Both the position numbers and the translations under genes were made by a program. A stretch of 37,906 bases of DNA, taken from Lojkania enalia. Taxonomy: Eukaryota > Ascomycota > Dothideomycetes > Pleosporales. Positions 8,661-21,540 of the stretch are shown in pieces (position 1 is the stretch's first letter; each line of letters begins with the position of its first letter). The stretch covers positions 1 through 37,906 of the forward strand of contig ML986880.1 in NCBI GenBank assembly GCA_010094045.1, given 5' to 3'. A model generated the notes under the pieces. It was not told where the DNA came from. It saw nothing but the letters and a program-made list of their open reading frames with translations, and ran no database searches.

Positions 8661-9300
8661 TTATATAGAAAAACTTAATACTACTAATAATAGCTTCTTT
8701 AATAATATTATATTAATTATTTATTTAACTATATTTAAGTTTAAAATATATCTAATTTAATTTAGATTATAATACTTATATACTATTATATTAAATTATT
8801 TAATTACTTAGATAGAATTTTAAAAATCTTTTATTAATTAAAACCTTTAGGTATAATAATATAAATAAATTGTTCTATAAAAAGCTTTATCTTTTTACTT
8901 ATCTTATTCTACCCCTAGTTCTACCTCTTTTCCTATCTATATATAGTTATATACTCCCTTATAAGTAGTTTAGTAGTTTTTCTATATCCTTTTATATAAG
9001 GCTTATAGGTGTTAATAGAATTCCTAGATCTCTAATCCCCTATATACTCTTATATACCTCTAAGTAGATTTGTACTGTATTTAGACCTATTATTTTACCT
9101 ATACTATTATATTATATAGAAAAACTTAATACTACTAGTAATAGCCTCTTTAATAATATTATATCGATTGTTTATTTAAATATATTTAAGTTTAAGATAT
9201 ATTTAATTTAGTTTAAATTATAATACTAATATACTATTATATTAAATTATTTAGTTATTTAGATAGAATCTTAAAGACCTCTTATTAACTAAAACCTTTA
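8661..9300. repeat. Tandem unit: 191-bp segment, LTR no. 2, 191-bp segment again
   Basis: 8661-8851 and 9112-9300 are diverged copies of the same roughly 190-bp sequence, so [LTR + 191 bp] is duplicated in tandem with a period of about 451 bp (8401-8851 and 8852-9300). In copy 2 of the element the LTR is joined directly to internal sequence (23122) without this segment. It is therefore either an insertion between LTR and primer-binding region, with tta at both edges, or part of a variant LTR. No coding trace. Confidence 0.75.
8852..9111 (+). repeat. Family-B LTR no. 2 (5' LTR of copy 1)
   Basis: 260 bp, tataataat to actattata. The least mutated copy (the reverse solo LTR) begins TGTAATAATG, which shows that the TA start here was the usual TG. 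Confidence 0.88.
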
Positions 9301-9559
9301 GATTTAGAACTTCCTATCCCCTATAATTAGGATTGTCTTTAGAAAAGCTATATAGAGTGCGCCTAGGTAGAAACTTAGAGACTACTAATAACCTATTAGA
9401 ATTAGAGGCAACCGCTAATATCTAACTATAATTTACCTTCTAATTCTTATATTAGAATTAATATATATATAAGTTATAGTAAGAGTAAACTTCTATCTAC
9501 ATATATAGAACAACTGTTACTTCTTATAGGGGGCCCTATAATAGGCAGACCTCTCTCTA

Positions 9560-10680
9560 TAGGGCTAGTAGTAAAAAACCTATCTAATTTAGAGGGAAAT
9601 TAGAGTAAACTAACCTTTAAAAAATAAATTATAATTTTATAAGAGAAGATTACACGCTTAATATAATAGAGAACTATTAGTCCTAATTAACCTCTATAAA
9701 CTACTAAATTAGTACTAATAATATACTAAGAAACTTTTATAACTCTTCTAGTAAGAAACTTTTTAACTACCTCTAAGCCCTTTTAAATCTACCTTACTAA
9801 ATATATACTTAAGATTAAAAGTCTTATAGATAGTAATAAACTTTTATTTAAATAATAGTAAGCCTTAATTTTAGACCAACTTAAGATTAATATAGATTAC
9901 TATCAGATAGAGTATATATATATAGTATTAGTATAGGGATATACCTCTAGTACTATAAAAAGGTATCTAGAACTAAAATACCTAGCTAAATCGGACTAGT
10001 ATTAGTTTAAGAATATTAAAGAAATAATTTTATTTCTATAATTATATTTTATTATAGATAATAAAGAAATAGAGGTATAATAGACGTTTTAGATTCTAAA
10101 AATAAATAAGAGAGAAACGTTTCTAACTTTTAAAGCTTGCTTTATTAGTATAGCTATTAGGGGATCTATATCCTAATCTAAGTAGTTCTTCTACCTATAG
10201 GATAAGATTCTTTCTAGCCTAAAGATATTAAACCTTAGTTTTAAATTTATATAGAAAGACTCTTTTAATACTATAGTTGCCTACTTAACAGCCTATAATA
10301 TAGAAAGGAGGAGTATTTCTAACCTTCTAGAACGAACTATTAGCTTATAGGTTATAGCTAAAATAAATTTAGATTAGTATTAGAAGACTTCTAAAAGTTT
10401 ATCTAAAGTAACCTATAATCTAATACTATCTTAATCTACTCTAGTATTAATATCTTATTCTACTATAATTACTCTCTAATAATCTAATAAGACTCCTATA
10501 CTTAAAAAGTATATAACCCTAAATAATTACTATAACTATAGTAAACTAGAATACTTTACAAATAAATATATAGTCTTTAGAGTATAAGAAATAGAGGTTA
10601 AATAAGAGAAAGAAGAGTTTTTAGACGTAAATAAGTACTACCTAGATAGTTCTTAGGTGGGAAATAGAGACGCCTAAAAA
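9560..10680 (+). pseudogene. Family-B copy 1 gag remnant
   Basis: Gag is the structural protein that packages the element's RNA. The frame can be followed from about 9,800 into a CCHC zinc knuckle at 10528-10569. The spacing Cx2Cx4Hx4C is exact, but all four zinc ligands now read Tyr (tac, tat, tac, tat), each explained by one G-to-A or C-to-T change. The knuckle codons are in phase with base 10528, while protease and reverse transcriptase are in phase with 10806, a -1 relation. Many in-frame TAA/TAG. The start codon cannot be located. Confidence 0.75.
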
Positions 10681-10689
10681 AACTCTCTA

Positions 10690-13235
10690 TTCTAGACTTA
10701 AGTAGATATAATTTATTAAATATCGATTTATTGTATTTATTTAGAGGAAAGTACTTCTAAATCTCTACTATTTTATATTTAAAAGGCGTTAGTATATAAC
10801 TAAACGCTCTTATTAATACTAGTACTTAAAGTTTTCTATTCCTTAATTTTATAATAGTTAGATTACTCTCCTAAGTTCTATATATATTAATACAGTGTTT
10901 ACTCTTTAAAATTACCGTTAAAGGTTTTTAGAACCGAATCTAAACCCTAGTTAATTAGTATATCTACTTATACCTACGAATTAATAGGAGAACTATCTAA
11001 AACTACCTATTTATTATTATAGATCTAGATACTTAGGATTATATTATTAGTATTAAATAGTTATATTACTTTTAACTCCAGCTAGATATAGATAAGAATC
11101 GGATTATATAGCTCTCTAAGTATCCTACTACTTATAATTTATTATCTCCTCTTCTTATATAATTAACTTAGCTAGTATATAATAAGGAGGTAGAGCTAGA
11201 TATTTAGCAATACGATACTCTATAGGAAAAGAACTAGTATTAATAGTCCTGTAGTCCGACTATCTATTATATTAAAGGTTTACTAAAACTATTAAAACTA
11301 TATTAATCTCTTATAGCCTATAGTCTAAATAAGTTTAGAACTCTTATATACCTATATATAATAAAGTCCGAATCTAATCTAAAGAAAATCTATTCTTCTA
11401 TCATCACTCTTATTACAGCTAATACTTTCTACTTTAATATAAAAAGGAAAGAGAACGAGTTTTTCTCTACGTTTCTATATAAAATCGAGCAGCTAATTAA
11501 AGATAAGTAAGCCCTAGAGCTAGAAGATAAAGCTAAAAACAAAGTACTAGTAAATCTCTAATTACTATCTAAATACTATAAGTATTAGAATATATTTAGT
11601 AAAACTGCGGCTTATTAATTACTAGAATACTACTCTTATAATTATAAGATTATTCTTATAGAACCTCTTTCTAATAGTTACAGCCTATTATATAAGTAGA
11701 ATATTAAGGAGTTAGAGGTAACCAAGAAGTATATTATAGATAATTTATAGAATAGGTATATTAAATAGAGTCTAAGCTCTTTTATATCTCTAATCCTTTA
11801 CGTTTATAAACTTAATAGCAACCTATATATCTACATAGATTATTATAAACTTAATACTCTTACCTATAAAAATATATATCTAATACTACGTATAGATAAA
11901 CTCTTATCTAGACCTACTAAAGTAATAATCTTTACTAAGTTTAATATTCGTGCAGCTTTTAATAAGATTAGAATAAACTCTAGTTCTAAAGAATATACTA
12001 CCTTTTAAACTTAATATAGAACCTATAAGTATAAAGTTCTACCTTTTAGATTATATAATAGTTTAGCAACTTACTAGTACTATATAAACGATATACTAAT
12101 CGACTATCTAGATAACTTCTATATTACTTACCTAGACGATATCCTTATCTACTCTAAAAACGAGGTAATATATACTATCTATATTAAGAAAGTTTTTAAG
12201 AGATTATATTAAGTAGGGTTATAAGTTAATATTAAGAAGAGCGAATTCTATATTACCTAAACTAAATACCTTAGCTACATCCTCTTAAATAAAGGTTTTA
12301 AGGTTAACCTAGAGAAGGTAGAAGTATTATATAACTAGTAGTTATCTACTACTATAATAGGTATAAAATTCTTCTTAGGTTTTACTAGATTCTATTAACA
12401 GTTTATACCGGAATTCTCGCGTATTATAAAGCTAATTATTATATTATAGAGCTCTATAACTTCTTTTATATAGACTTTAGAATATAATATTACCTTTAAG
12501 AAATTAAAGTTAGCCCTATTAAGTATACCTATATTCTACTACTTTAACCCTATATTAGAAATAAAAATAGAAACTAATATCTCTAATAGAGTAGTTATAG
12601 GAGTACTATTATAGAAATATCCTAACGGAAAATAGTACTCTATAGTATTCTATAGCAAGGTTCTATCTAGTTTAGAACTAAACTAGAAGATCTATAATAA
12701 GGAACTATTCGCAATTATTACTATATTTAAATAATAGAGGGTAGAACTTACTTTAGTAGTTACTAGGATTCTAGTATATACCGATTATTACTTACTTAAA
12801 TATTTTATAACTATAAAAGTACTTAATATTTATTAAGTTTATTAGACGAAGGAATTAGCTTAATATTAGTTCTAAATTAAGTACACTTTAAATAAGAATA
12901 ATACTAGAGTAGATATCCTTAGTTATTATAAATAAAATATAGAAAACTTAAAAGCAGCTTAAACTAATAACTAGTTAAGAGTCCTATTTAGACTATATTA
13001 ACTTTACCCCTAAATTAATACTAAATTAGCCTAGTTCTATATTATTTAAATAATAACTTAAGCGGTTATACTAAACGTTATTAAAGGCTAGAAGTAGATT
13101 ATATTACTAGATTCTCTAGAGTTAATTAATATATTACTATAAGAAAACCGAGCCTCTTTTATATAGGAATATATACTTTTATCTTATAAGTATTAAATAG
13201 AGAACAGACTACTCCTCTATAATAATTACTTATAT
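10690..13235 (+). pseudogene. Family-B copy 1 pol remnant, 5' part (protease, RT, RNase H)
   Basis: The protease active site, Asp-Thr-Gly in the family, reads Asn-Thr-Ser at 10815-10823. The reverse transcriptase keeps one frame from about 11,640 and still has an intact YLDDILIYS block at 12129-12155, the only one of the four copies here with both catalytic Asp. RNase H traces lie at about 12,545-12,735. The frame reaches the integrase N-terminal zinc region, where the family-A element is inserted at 13236. Damage is almost all stops and missense, with few frameshifts. Confidence 0.85.
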
Positions 13236-13437
13236 TATAAAGGTCCCGGCCTATAGCTTAGTCCCGTTCCTGTAATACTATAATAGTAGTTGCTCTTATA
13301 CGACCCTATACCTACCTAGACTAAAGTAAGCGAATAATATATATCTTACCACCGTATACCTTTTCTTTTCTTTCTCTAGCTTTAACAATAATAGATTCTT
13401 ATTATATCTAATCCTATTATATCCTCAGACCTTCTTA
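13236..13437 (+). repeat. Family-A 5' LTR
   Basis: 202 bp, starting tataaaggtccc and ending ccttctta. Compared with the 3' LTR I count about 17 differences, all C/T or G/A. Confidence 0.92.
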
Positions 13438-13479
13438 ATTTATTAAAGCTTATACTACACTAGATTCTGTCTTAACTAT

Positions 13480-14640
13480 TAAGTAGATCTACTACCGTAC
13501 GAAGTTATAGACTAAAACGGACTAGTAGAACAAGGATTTAATATAGCAACTGTATAGAGACAGTTTGCTAAAATAGCAGCTAGGCTGGAATATTTAGAGA
13601 AAGAAAAGTAGTAATAGCAACTTAAAAGAATAAGCTTTTATCGGAAGCTTAAGGAGTAACTGAATAAGTATTCAGCCTTTAAGAGGAGTGTCTTACTAAC
13701 TATACTATTAATAACTACTAAGCCTATTTATATAAAAACTATACTTAATAAGTTAAATAAGTTCTAAAGAGACTATAAAGCGTACCCTATTTAGAAAAGT
13801 AGTATAAAGACTAAGATCCGTATTAACAGTTTATCTATAGGCTTAATAGATATAATAGTAGTAGCCTATATAATATTATTTTATAAGAGTAATACTAGAA
13901 TATACCTTTAGTTATATAAAAAATATATTACTATAGGTACTCTTATCTATAATAAATTCTAGACAATTATAGATATATAATATAATAACCTCTACTGTTA
14001 GAAATAAGCTAGAATTAAGTTTAAAACTCTAAGATAAAGTAATAAAACCTTTATTAAGTTTCTAGTTAAATATAATTATCTCTCTATAGAAGTATTATAT
14101 AACTTTTACCTAGACTAAGTTAAGATATAAAATTTAGAAGAAAAGATTTATCCTAAGCTCTACTAATTAATAATTAGTAGCGTTAGTAAAGAAAACTTTA
14201 TATTATACGCGACCTTTATATAGAAACTTTATATTTTTAATAACTATTTTAAAGTAGTTAAACTTAATAGTACTTTTATATAGCCCTTTAGTAGGGGGAA
14301 AACTAGTTAGATAAGGGACAGCTAGAGACAGCTACTTATACTGCTCTCACAACTACAACTGTTAGCTACTATTAATAATACTATAGACTAGATACTAACA
14401 GCTAATCGCGGACTCGTATAACGTTTAGATATAAGGCTTTAACTACTAGAGAAGATAAGGAATATTACTAAGAAAGAGCTGAAGGCTTAGAAATAATAGA
14501 ATACCTATTTTACCTGCGGAAATAGAGGTTATTTTATTTAAAGCTACTACTATACTCCGCCCAAGAATAGTATATAGTTTAATTAGGCTCGTATAATACT
14601 ACTAGAGCCTATTTAGTATAATAAGGAATATAGAGATATA
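13480..14640 (+). pseudogene. Family-A gag remnant
   Basis: A charged, coiled-coil-like stretch (ARLEYLEKEK, near 13580-13610) precedes the body of the protein. A CCHC zinc knuckle at 14506-14547 reads YFTCGNRGYFI, stop, SY: the spacing is kept, but three of four ligands have become Tyr. The knuckle is in phase with base 14506, whereas protease and RT are in phase with 14970, again a -1 relation. Confidence 0.75.
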
Positions 14641-14799
14641 GCTTAAGCTGATAGAATAGAAAAAGTATTACTCTAAATAGAAGTCGGCGTTTAGAGCTAT
14701 AAAAAGGGTAAGTAAATAAGTAAGTACTAGATAAATTTAATCGATTTTAGATAACTAGTATTCTATTTATAGCCCCCGCACTACTTAATAATACTTTTA

Positions 14800-17700
14800 G
14801 CCTTCTCGTCTTAATAAATAATAGTTGTAACTTATATATAATAGTCGAGAAAAGAATTATACGAAAGGCTAAACTAGAATATCTCTACCTTCTAATACTA
14901 TTAATAGCCTTATTATTTAGCAACTTCTCAACTAGAATTATTAAGAAGGTAGCTATTATTAATTTACTAGATATAGGTAGAAGTTAGATAAATCTAGGTT
15001 AGGTATTTACTTACGTAGTTCTAAGGATAGAAGAAGATTATAGTATAATCTTAAAACGTTTATAAAGGTAAAGTAAAGATGTAATTATTAACCTAAAAAT
15101 AGAAATCCTATATATTTATAGAATAGGGGTAATTATATAAAACCAGGAGCTTTAGAAATAGTAATATACGGCTAATATTACCTAAGTCTTAGTATATACT
15201 TTCTCTACTATAGTAAAATACTATAGAAGACGCCTGTAAGATTCTCTTACTAAGCTACCTTATATCTTTACCGTTAGTATAGCCGATATTTAGAAGGCTC
15301 TAGAAAATAAGCTAAAGACGGACCTTTATATAAAACTCCCTAAGAAATATATATAGTAGCTCTATACCTTTAATTAATAGGAAGCCGATAAGCTACCGCC
15401 TTTAAGACTAGGAGTAGACCATATAATCAAGCTAGAAGGGAAAGATAGAAGCCCTTTAAGGATCCTCTTAAGTCCTTTATATAGAATATTATAGAAGATG
15501 CTTCTTATCCTTTAGAAGACCCTAATAGAGCTCCTTAATAAAGGATTTATTTAGGTTAGCAACTCTCTAACTATAGTACTGGTCCTATTTATATAAAAAC
15601 TAGAGGGTAGCTTCTACTTTTATATTAATTATTACACCCTAAACGCTATTATATAAAAAGACTATTACTCTCTACTTCTAATCTAAGAAATACTAAATTA
15701 AATTAGTTAAGCTAAGTAGTTTATAAAACTTAATATTATTGCTGCATTTAATAAGATTTAAATTAAAGAAGGAGACGAGTAGAAGATAGTATTTACAACC
15801 CGCTATAATTTATATAAGTAGCTAGTTATACTCTTTAGCCTTATAAATATTCTAAATACCTTCTAACAGTATATTAATTATATAATCTAGAAGTATTTAA
15901 GCGACTTTATCTCGGTATACTTAGATAATATCCTTATATATATAGACGGCTTCCTATAAGACTATTAGCGTTACGTTAAAGTAATCCTTTAAAAGCTAAT
16001 AGATGCTGGCCTCTAACTTAATATTAATAAGTGCGAATTTAAAGTCTATATAATAAAATATCTTAGCTTTATTATTAATGTAGAAAAAGGTATCTAAATA
16101 GACCTATAGAAAGTTAAAATAATCTAAGATTAAGAAGTATCTATATTAGTTTATAGTATATAGAGCTTTTTAGACTTTATAAACTTCTACCGCTAGTTTA
16201 TTAAAGAATTTTCTAAAGTAGTTACTCTACTAATAGCTTTTATTTAAAGGAAATAAGAGAAGAAATAGTTTTAACTTAATAATTAGGTACTTACCACCTT
16301 TAATTATCTAAAGTAATACTTTATATAAGCGCTAGTATTAGTCTAGTATAACTCTAAAAGGGAAACAATTCTAGAGTATAATACTTTTAGCTAGTATACT
16401 AGAGGTATGTTTCTATAATATAATAATAAAAGAGTTCTATAACCTATCGCTTTTATATTAAAGCGAATACTTCTTATAGAGTATAACTACCTAATCTATA
16501 ATAAGGAATTACTAGTAGTTATATAATACCTTAAAGAATAGAAGAAGTCTTTAAAACTACTTATATACTTTATAGTTCGTATAGATTACTATAACCTAAA
16601 ATACTTTACTAAGGTATAGAGGCTCTTTAAATACTAGGTAAGGTAGGTAGTATTCTTTACCTAGTTTAACTTCTAGTTTAAATATAAGCTGGGTAAGCTT
16701 AATATTCTAGCTAATACTCTCTTATATCGCGATCAGGATCTCCTAAAAGAAGCTAATAATAAGTAGATTTAAAGAAGGATTAGCTAACTCTTTAGACCGT
16801 CTAATTTTAAAGATAGAGTTTATATAGCTTCTATATAAACTAGAAACTAGCGTACTAAAGATACTTCTAATAATTAGGTAGAGGTGGTTACCCTAGAAGA
16901 CTCTATATTAGGGGAGGAATCTATAGATAAAGGGGAGTTTATAACTAAAATATTATACGAGGAGTAGTAAATATTAATAGAAACTTTATAATAAGATACT
17001 TAAGAAAAAGATAAGACGTATACTACACTTCTCTATACTACTAAAGTAGGGGAGAGAATGCTTCTAGAAACCCTCCGTTACCTTAAGATTAGCCTATCTA
17101 ACCTCTTAGTCCTAGGAGATAGATTAATATAGAGAGAACGCGCTTAAGTTCTTAAAAGCGAGTTACTTTATATAAAGCTAATCTAAGAGATTTATAACTC
17201 TTACTTAACTAGCTACTCTAGTAAGAATATTACGATTAGGTTAATATTACAGTACTACTTTTAGCCTAGAATAGTAGTAGATATTAAATACTTTATATAA
17301 AATTACTACTCTTATAGTAGAAATATAGTTTAGCGTTCTAGAAAAAAAGGCCTACTATATCTTCTTCTAGTCCCTAAAAGGGTATAGTTAGAAATTTCAA
17401 TAGATTATATTATTAACTTATTAAGAACTATATATAGTAATAAGTATATTCTTATTATTATAGACTGTTTAAGTAAAGGAGTACTTTTTATTACTATCCT
17501 AGACCTTAAGAACTAAATATTAGCTAATAAGTTTATTAAGTATTTTATAGTATATTATAGGCTTCTATAAGTAATAGTCTCTAATAGAGGAGAGTAGTTT
17601 ATATAAGGCGTATAAATATATATCTACTAAATTCTTAAGATTAAATAAAGACTATTAATAGTATACTATCTAGAGACTAATAGAAATATAAAGCGTATAA

Positions 17701-18500
17701 ACTAGCTACTTAAAAAGCTTCTCCGCTACTATTATAACTACTACTAGAATAATTAGGATCTATAGCTACTACTAGCTTAGATTACTATTAGTACTAGGGA
17801 CGCTTCTTCTATAAGAGTTAGCCTATTCTTTTTTACTTATAGCTATTACCCGAACTTAGAAGAGTCCGTACAACTAGAAGAGAAGCTACTAATAGAATAG
17901 TTTAGAGACCCTATTTACGTAGTAAAATAGATTATTAGTAAACTAAAAGACTGCGTTAAATTTATATAAGTAATAATAGTCTATATATAATAGTAGTAGT
18001 AAGAAATTTATAATTATATAAGAGATCCTATATTATAATACTAATTAGGGGATAAAGTTTAGCTTAATATACGTAATATTAAGATAGACCCTATAAGGAA
18101 AAAAAAGCTCTATAAGCTCTATTAACAATATATAGTTATTAAGACTGTTAGACGAAATATATACCGACTAGACACCCTATTAGAAATTTATAATATCTTT
18201 TATACAACTCTACTTCGCTCTATTACTTAAGACCTATTACTAAGTTAAATATAGAATAACTATTAACTAGTACTAATCAGCGTTAGAAATAAAGATAAAT
18301 AGGAGCTTAAGAAAATCTAAAACGTATGAGTAATTAGTAAAAGAGGAGGCAGCCTAAAATAGTAGTTCCTTTATAAGTAGACTAGTTATACTATACTTTT
18401 ATAGAATAACTAGAACGACTATAAAAATACAATCGCTCTAGGAGAATTCGAATAGGATACAGGGCGGAACTTTACTAAAGAACTACTTGTCCGTACAACT
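14800..18500 (+). pseudogene. Family-A pol remnant (PR, RT, RNase H, integrase, chromodomain)
   Basis: Protease: LLDIGRS at about 14964-14984, Asp and Gly kept. RT: readable from about 15,530; the catalytic block is VYLDNILIY at about 15915-15941, second Asp changed to Asn. RNase H lies at about 16,360-16,560. The integrase core has its first catalytic block near 17,460 and VSNRGE-stop-F at about 17578-17601, where Asn replaces the second Asp. A C-terminal chromodomain-like segment (about 18,290-18,470) explains the chromovirus assignment; in this family it directs integration to marked chromatin. Many TAA/TAG, few indels. Confidence 0.85.
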
Positions 18501-18507
18501 TAGTACT

Positions 18508-18534
18508 AGAGGAAGAGGAGGAGGAGGAGGGGAA
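18508..18534 (+). other. Polypurine tract of family A
   Basis: A run of only A and G, agaggaagaggaggagg and onward, ends four bases before the 3' LTR start at 18538. This is the position of the plus-strand DNA priming site of LTR retroelements. With no pyrimidine to lose and no CpA/TpG, it escaped RIP and stands out from its surroundings. Confidence 0.85.
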
Positions 18535-18537
18535 TAT

Positions 18538-18739
18538 TATAAAGGTCCCAGCTTATAGCTTAGTCCCGTTCCTATAATGCTATAATAGCAGTTGCTCTTA
18601 TACAACCCTATACCTGCCTGGACTAAAGTAAGCAAATAATATGTATCTTACTACTATATACCTTCTCTTTTCTTTCTCTAACTTTAATAATAATAGATTC
18701 TTATTATATCTAATCCTATTATATCCTTAGACCTTCTTA
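18538..18739 (+). repeat. Family-A 3' LTR
   Basis: 202 bp, matching 13236-13437, followed by the TATAT target duplication at 18740-18744. A second, apparently identical copy lies at 19889-20090 as part of the gap-flanking repeat. Confidence 0.92.
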
Positions 18740-18854
18740 TATATATTCTATCAGATTTAGGCTTTTATATATAACTTATATAAGAGACTTATAACTAAGT
18801 ATCTTCTATATACCTAAGCGCTACTAAAACCTATTAGTTACTATCTTAGAAGTA

Positions 18855-18864
18855 NNNNNNNNNN
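18855..18864. other. Assembly gap (10 N)
   Basis: Ten N of arbitrary length. The 1,341 bases before it (17514-18854) and after it (18865-20205) match at a constant offset of 1,351, so the two contig ends probably overlap rather than being separated. Confidence 0.98.
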
Positions 18865-20205
18865 TAAATATTAGCTAATAAGTTTATTAAGTATTTTATA
18901 GTATATTATAGGCTTCTATAAGTAATAGTCTCTAATAGAGGAGAGTAGTTTATATAAGGCGTATAAATATATATCTACTAAATTCTTAAGATTAAATAAA
19001 GACTATTAATAGTATACTATCTAGAGACTAATAGAAATATAAAGCGTATAAACTAGCTACTTAAAAAGCTTCTCCGCTACTATTATAACTACTACTAGAA
19101 TAATTAGGATCTATAGCTACTACTAGCTTAGATTACTATTAGTACTAGGGACGCTTCTTCTATAAGAGTTAGCCTATTCTTTTTTACTTATAGCTATTAC
19201 CCGAACTTAGAAGAGTCCGTACAACTAGAAGAGAAGCTACTAATAGAATAGTTTAGAGACCCTATTTACGTAGTAAAATAGATTATTAGTAAACTAAAAG
19301 ACTGCGTTAAATTTATATAAGTAATAATAGTCTATATATAATAGTAGTAGTAAGAAATTTATAATTATATAAGAGATCCTATATTATAATACTAATTAGG
19401 GGATAAAGTTTAGCTTAATATACGTAATATTAAGATAGACCCTATAAGGAAAAAAAAGCTCTATAAGCTCTATTAACAATATATAGTTATTAAGACTGTT
19501 AGACGAAATATATACCGACTAGACACCCTATTAGAAATTTATAATATCTTTTATACAACTCTACTTCGCTCTATTACTTAAGACCTATTACTAAGTTAAA
19601 TATAGAATAACTATTAACTAGTACTAATCAGCGTTAGAAATAAAGATAAATAGGAGCTTAAGAAAATCTAAAACGTATGAGTAATTAGTAAAAGAGGAGG
19701 CAGCCTAAAATAGTAGTTCCTTTATAAGTAGACTAGTTATACTATACTTTTATAGAATAACTAGAACGACTATAAAAATACAATCGCTCTAGGAGAATTC
19801 GAATAGGATACAGGGCGGAACTTTACTAAAGAACTACTTGTCCGTACAACTTAGTACTAGAGGAAGAGGAGGAGGAGGAGGGGAATATTATAAAGGTCCC
19901 AGCTTATAGCTTAGTCCCGTTCCTATAATGCTATAATAGCAGTTGCTCTTATACAACCCTATACCTGCCTGGACTAAAGTAAGCAAATAATATGTATCTT
20001 ACTACTATATACCTTCTCTTTTCTTTCTCTAACTTTAATAATAATAGATTCTTATTATATCTAATCCTATTATATCCTTAGACCTTCTTATATATATTCT
20101 ATCAGATTTAGGCTTTTATATATAACTTATATAAGAGACTTATAACTAAGTATCTTCTATATACCTAAGCGCTACTAAAACCTATTAGTTACTATCTTAG
20201 AAGTA
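18865..20205 (+). repeat. Duplicate of 17514-18854, probably an assembly artefact
   Basis: Repeats the integrase C-terminal part, chromodomain, polypurine tract and 3' LTR of family A plus 115 bases of copy-1 flank, with no difference in the stretches I compared. True copies here differ by many transitions. Copy-1 sequence runs on correctly from 20206 if one copy is deleted. Confidence 0.9.
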
Positions 20206-21540
20206 CTACTAAAAGAGTATAAAGGCTACTTATAAATAATATATATAGAATTATATCTTATACTATAAAGTTTATCTAATATAAACTTAAACTCTAGGTT
20301 TTATCTACCTACTTCCTATACTAAATTAACTAATATAGTACCTATATATTAATTTTAAGAATTTTCCTATAGATAAGTCTAGATATAATTAGATTATAGT
20401 AGTAATTAATCGCCTATTTAAATAAGCTATATCTATTCCCTACTATTATATAATTAATATAAGGGGAATAGCTAAATTATTTATTTAATAGGTATACCGC
20501 TTTAGTTATATACCCGAAACTATTATTTTAGACTAAAGACCTTAGTTTATATCTAATTTTTAGTCCGAATTCTGCTGTATTTTAGGTATAAAGATTAAAC
20601 TATCTACTACTTATTATAAAGAGACTAATAGATAGATAGAGATTATAAATAAATATATTAATTAGAAACTACGTCCTTTCGTATCTTTCTACTAAAACAA
20701 CTAGAGTTCTCTATTACTTATAATCGATTAAGTATAAGCAACTCTACCTTATATAACTATTAGAATATTTCTATATTAGATCTTATATAGATTTAAACCC
20801 TATTAGAGTTAGAATTAAAAATATTCTATTAATCCTATTACTATAATAGACAAATTAAATTGTAAGAACGCTCTAACTCTAGTAACTTATATATATATAG
20901 TCTAGAAAATTATAAAAGCTAATATTAAGAAAGTTTAGGATTATATATAATCTATTATTAACTATTACTAGTAACTAATTAATTAGTAGATTAGTAATAT
21001 AGTCTACTTAAATACTAAGAACCTTACAGTTTAGAGACTGAGCTGAAAGCTATCCGATTAATAGAAGAACCTCTTTAAAGTACTAGAGTAGGTTAAAAAC
21101 TTATACTATTTATAGCTACTCTTAAAGTTAAGTATATATAATATTTTCGTACTAAACCTACTATATAAAAACCCCTAGGACCTTTTACTTAGATAAGAAG
21201 TTCTAAAACCACCCGCTATCGCTATTAATAAGGTAGAAGAGTAGGAAGTTAAAGAAATACTAGCTAGTAAGTTATATTATAAGACCCTTAAATACTATAT
21301 AAAATAGGTAGAATATAATTCTAACCTAATTTAATATAAAGCTTTAAATTTTATAGGTTTATTTTATAAGTTAAAAGCTTTTTATAATAAGTATCTAAAT
21401 TGTTTTAAACCCTTAAAAACTCTAACTAAATAGATTAAGGTATATAAAAATAGTATAGAGAATATAAATTATCTATTAGATAATAATATATAAGAGTTAA
21501 ATAGTAGATTTTTAAAAAACTATAGTATAAACCTAAAATT
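20206..21540 (+). pseudogene. Family-B copy 1 pol remnant, 3' part (integrase, chromodomain)
   Basis: Continues the frame broken at 13236. The integrase core shows IIVVINRLSK at about 20393-20422, with Asn in place of the first catalytic Asp. The second block still has Asp (gac at 20531-20533), followed by a stop where Gln is usual. The chromodomain at about 21,225-21,360 reads VEE-stop-EVKEILASKLYY, with a TAG where Trp would stand. The frame ends at about 21,530. Confidence 0.8.

Larger units (their letters stand above)
13236..18739 (+). mobile_element. Family-A Ty3/gypsy chromovirus, nested in copy 1
   Basis: 5,504 bp with 202-bp LTRs at both ends and the 5-bp target duplication TATAT at 13231-13235 and 18740-18744. 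The uninterrupted target, acttatatattct, can be read in copies 2 and 3 (for example about 27061-27073). Internal order: gag, protease, RT, RNase H, integrase, chromodomain, polypurine tract. All frames are RIP-broken. The element is also cut by an assembly problem: its 3' third is repeated after the gap. Confidence 0.92.

Noticed and set aside
18865..20205. A true second copy of the 3' third of family A
   Set aside because: Apparent identity beside an N gap, in a region where real copies differ by many transitions, points to assembly overlap.
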